From Meiothermus sp. (GTDB lineage: Bacteria; Deinococcota; Deinococci; Deinococcales; Thermaceae), in assembly GCF_025060375.1 (NCBI RefSeq), contig NZ_JANXCG010000080.1, forward strand, positions 1-49,015: DNA of 49,015 nucleotides. The letters are read 5' to 3'. Every line of letters begins with the position of its first letter. Position 1 is the stretch's first letter. Below the pieces are notes generated by a model. The model saw only the letters and a program-made list of their open reading frames with translations. It ran no database searches and was not told the origin of the DNA. Shown here piece by piece: positions 46,472-49,015 of the stretch. Both the position numbers and the translations under genes were made by a program.

Positions 46472-48313
46472 GTGTTGGCGGCTCGTCAGGACATCAAAGC
46501 CCAGCTCAAGGCGTCTTTGAAGGAAGCCCTCTTTGCCCTTGGCCTTGCCGAGGTGCCCGAGGTGGTGGTCCAGGAGACCCCTCCGGACAAGGGCGGCGAC
46601 TACGGCACACCGGTGGCCATGAGCCTAGCCCGGACCCTGCGCAAGGCCCCGCCCCAGATTGCGGCTGAGCTTTTGCAGCACATCGTGCTGCCCCCCTGGG
46701 TGCGGCGGGCCTTTGTGGTGGGGGGCTACCTGAACTTTGAGCTCGAGCCTGCCTTCCTTCTGGAGAATGCCCTTGCTCCTCTCCCTCCCTTTTCCCCTAA
46801 AGAGGGGAAGGTTCTCTTGGAGCACACCTCGGTCAACCCCAACAAGGAGCTGCACGTGGGGCACCTGCGCAACATCTGCTTGGGCGACGCGCTGGCCCGG
46901 ATCCTGCGCTTTGTGGGGTACCAGGTGGAGGTGATGAACTACATCGACGATACCGGGCGGCAGGCTGCGGAAAGCCTATTTGCGCTGGAGTACTTCGGCC
47001 TCAAGAGCCCGGACCCCTCGGTCAAGTACGACCACTGGGTGGGCGAGGCCTATGTGCGCCTCCACCGGGCTATGGCCGATTCCGAGCAAAGAGCCCAGAT
47101 TGAGGCCGGGGTGCAAGCCACCCTACACCGCCTGGAGGCCGGGGAGCTCAGGGATCAGGTGGACCGGATTCTGCGGGCCCAGCTCCTCACCATGTACCGC
47201 CTTGGGGCTGAGTACGACGCCTTGGTCTGGGAGTCGGACATCGTGCGGGAGGGCCTGCTGCAGGAGGCTATGCGGGCCCTGGAGGCGACCCCTTACGTCT
47301 TTCGCCCCAGTGAGGGCAAGTATGCGGGGGCCTTGGTAATGGACACCAGCCCTTTCATCCCAGGGCTGGAAGACCCCTACCTGGTGCTCATCCGCTCCAA
47401 CGGCACCTCCACCTATACTGCCAAAGACATTGCGCTGCAGTTCTGGAAGATGGGGCTCCTAGAGGGGCTCAGATTCCACCGGTACGACACCCAACCCAGC
47501 GGCGCCCCTCTCTACAGCACCTGCCCTGAGGGGGAGCCCATGCCCTTCGGCGGGGCTCAGGAGACCATCAACGTGGTGGATGCTCGCCAGAGCCATGCCC
47601 TGAGGGTGGTGCAGGCTTCCCTTGAGGTTAGGGGACGGCGTGATTTGGCCGAGCGCTGCTTCCACTTGGCCTATGAGACGGTCCTTTTGGAGGGCCAGCA
47701 GATGTCCGGTCGGAAGGGCATCACCGTCTCTGTGGATGAGGTGTTGGATGAGGCGGTGCGCCGGGTGCGGGCGGTGATAGCCGAGAAAAACCCCGATCAC
47801 CCCAGCCCCGAGGAGGCCGCCGAGCAGATTGGGGTGGGGGCGGTGCGCTTCGCCATGCTCAAGACCGAGGCCAGAAAGCAGATCGACTTTCGCTATGAGC
47901 AGGCCCTGAGCCTGGAAGGGGATACCGGCCCTTACATTCAGTATGCCTACGCGCGGGCCGGCTCCATCCTGCGCAAGGCCGAGGAAATGGGCCTGCTGGG
48001 GGAGAGGCCCGACCTCACCCAGGCCACCCCGTACGAGGTTGCTCTGGCCAAGGTCCTGCTGCGTTTTGGGGAGGTGGTACAGGAGGCGGCCCGCGCTAGG
48101 GCCCCCCACATCCTGGCCCAGTATCTGCTGGACCTAGCAGCGGCCTGGAACGGTTTTTACAACGCCAAGACCCCCGAGGGAAAGCCGGCCACTCCGGTCC
48201 TCACTGCGCCGCCGGGGCTCCGGGGGGTGCGGCTCGAGCTGGTCTCCGCCCTGCGCCAGACCCTGAGGCAGGGCCTGGGGCTCCTGGGTTTGAAGGCCCC
48301 CGAGGTCATGTAG
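46472..48313 (+). CDS. argS: Arginyl-tRNA synthetase
   Basis: Class I synthetase that charges tRNA-Arg. 613 residues: N-terminal Add-1 domain, HIGH motif as HVGH at 128-131 (EHTSVNPNKELHVGHLRN), a KMSKS-equivalent QQMSGRKG, and the C-terminal anticodon-binding helices (GPYIQYAYARAGSILRKAEE). The GTG at 46472 is chosen over the TTG at 46439, which overlaps the MoaB-like gene and reads as random sequence. A GC-rich hairpin follows the stop. Confidence 0.95.
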   Translation: MLAARQDIKAQLKASLKEALFALGLAEVPEVVVQETPPDKGGDYGTPVAMSLARTLRKAPPQIAAELLQHIVLPPWVRRAFVVGGYLNFELEPAFLLENALAPLPPFSPKEGKVLLEHTSVNPNKELHVGHLRNICLGDALARILRFVGYQVEVMNYIDDTGRQAAESLFALEYFGLKSPDPSVKYDHWVGEAYVRLHRAMADSEQRAQIEAGVQATLHRLEAGELRDQVDRILRAQLLTMYRLGAEYDALVWESDIVREGLLQEAMRALEATPYVFRPSEGKYAGALVMDTSPFIPGLEDPYLVLIRSNGTSTYTAKDIALQFWKMGLLEGLRFHRYDTQPSGAPLYSTCPEGEPMPFGGAQETINVVDARQSHALRVVQASLEVRGRRDLAERCFHLAYETVLLEGQQMSGRKGITVSVDEVLDEAVRRVRAVIAEKNPDHPSPEEAAEQIGVGAVRFAMLKTEARKQIDFRYEQALSLEGDTGPYIQYAYARAGSILRKAEEMGLLGERPDLTQATPYEVALAKVLLRFGEVVQEAARARAPHILAQYLLDLAAAWNGFYNAKTPEGKPATPVLTAPPGLRGVRLELVSALRQTLRQGLGLLGLKAPEVM

Positions 48314-48314
48314 G

Positions 48315-48360
48315 CCTCCTCGCTCCTCCCTGCGGGAGCGGAGGGGCTGGTCCTGGCTTT
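48315..48360 (+). terminator. Possible terminator after argS
   Basis: CGCTCC and GGAGCG (about 48321-48326 and 48335-48340) pair, extended by CCTC/GAGG with a bulge, followed after several bases by CTTTT. Termination here is plausible but the T-run is short and distant. Confidence 0.4.
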
Positions 48361-48374
48361 TGGATGCGCTTATC

Positions 48375-48415
48375 TAACGAAATAACATACTTCTGTGCTA
48401 AATGCGTTATATAAT
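48375..48415 (+). promoter_or_regulatory. Promoter and inverted repeat upstream of methylmalonyl-CoA mutase
   Basis: A consensus TATAAT (48410-48415) stands 6 nt before the ATG. The AT-rich stretch before it holds inverted pairs TAACG (48375-48379)/CGTTA (48405-48409) and ATAAC (48382-48386)/GTTAT (48406-48410). No good -35 is seen, so an activator or a repressor acting here is plausible. Confidence 0.5.
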
Positions 48416-48421
48416 CTGGGC

Positions 48422-49015
<594 letters not shown>

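Overview
This window looks like the chromosome of a member of the Thermaceae, most likely a Meiothermus or Calidithermus-type relative of Thermus. The evidence is a GC-rich sequence, a manganese catalase of the Thermus type, and a lysine biosynthesis locus that uses the amino-group carrier protein LysW. Many genes also appear to be transcribed without a 5' leader, with a TANNNT -10 box 6-8 nt before the start codon. The assignment is by recognition of protein families only; no database was searched.

Layout. 1-4.2 kb: the 3' end of the Mn catalase gene, ftsY, a 2-hydroxyacid dehydrogenase, and uvrC on the opposite strand. 4.2-11.1 kb: mainly minus-strand accessory and cell-envelope genes, including an exported cyclase-family hydrolase, DsbB, a GNAT, an alpha/beta hydrolase, a LEA14-type lipoprotein, a DapA-superfamily aldolase and a large membrane protein. 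11.1-20.4 kb: the lysine alpha-aminoadipate locus. It opens with a transcription attenuator (leader peptide with tandem Lys codons) and runs hcs, lysT, lysU, an acidic zinc-ribbon gene, lysW, lysX, then a three-gene insertion (two DUF488 proteins and a dual-OB protein), a broken antisense DUF99 gene, lysY, a YjjX-type NTPase and lysZ.

20.4-28.8 kb: SpoIID-like protein and recO (minus), a small membrane protein, a P1-type peptidase overlapping an M20 peptidase, a HAD hydrolase, a DUF898 membrane protein paired with an M48 protease, and a secreted protein. 28.8-31.5 kb: a decayed GlsB/YeaQ-type gene, then birA-bioY under a BirA operator that covers the promoter and start codon, and convergent aroQ with a small membrane gene. 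31.5-38.6 kb: an IclR regulator divergent from a TRAP transporter-SDR-Ldh2-sugar kinase-SDR operon, best read as uptake and catabolism of an acidic sugar ending at a 2-keto-3-deoxy-sugar kinase step. 38.6-45.9 kb: a secreted 14-repeat WD40 protein, a signal-less BtuF-like protein, an HtrA protease, purU, an esterase, a lipoprotein and a RimL-type acetyltransferase. 45.9 kb to the end: a MoaB-like protein with an altered motif, argS, and the start of methylmalonyl-CoA mutase.

The most distinctive parts are the lysine leader, the DUF488/DUF488/dual-OB cassette with the dead DUF99 gene beside it inside the lysine locus, and the tandem zinc-ribbon protein next to LysW. No tRNA, rRNA, CRISPR array or insertion sequence was recognised.
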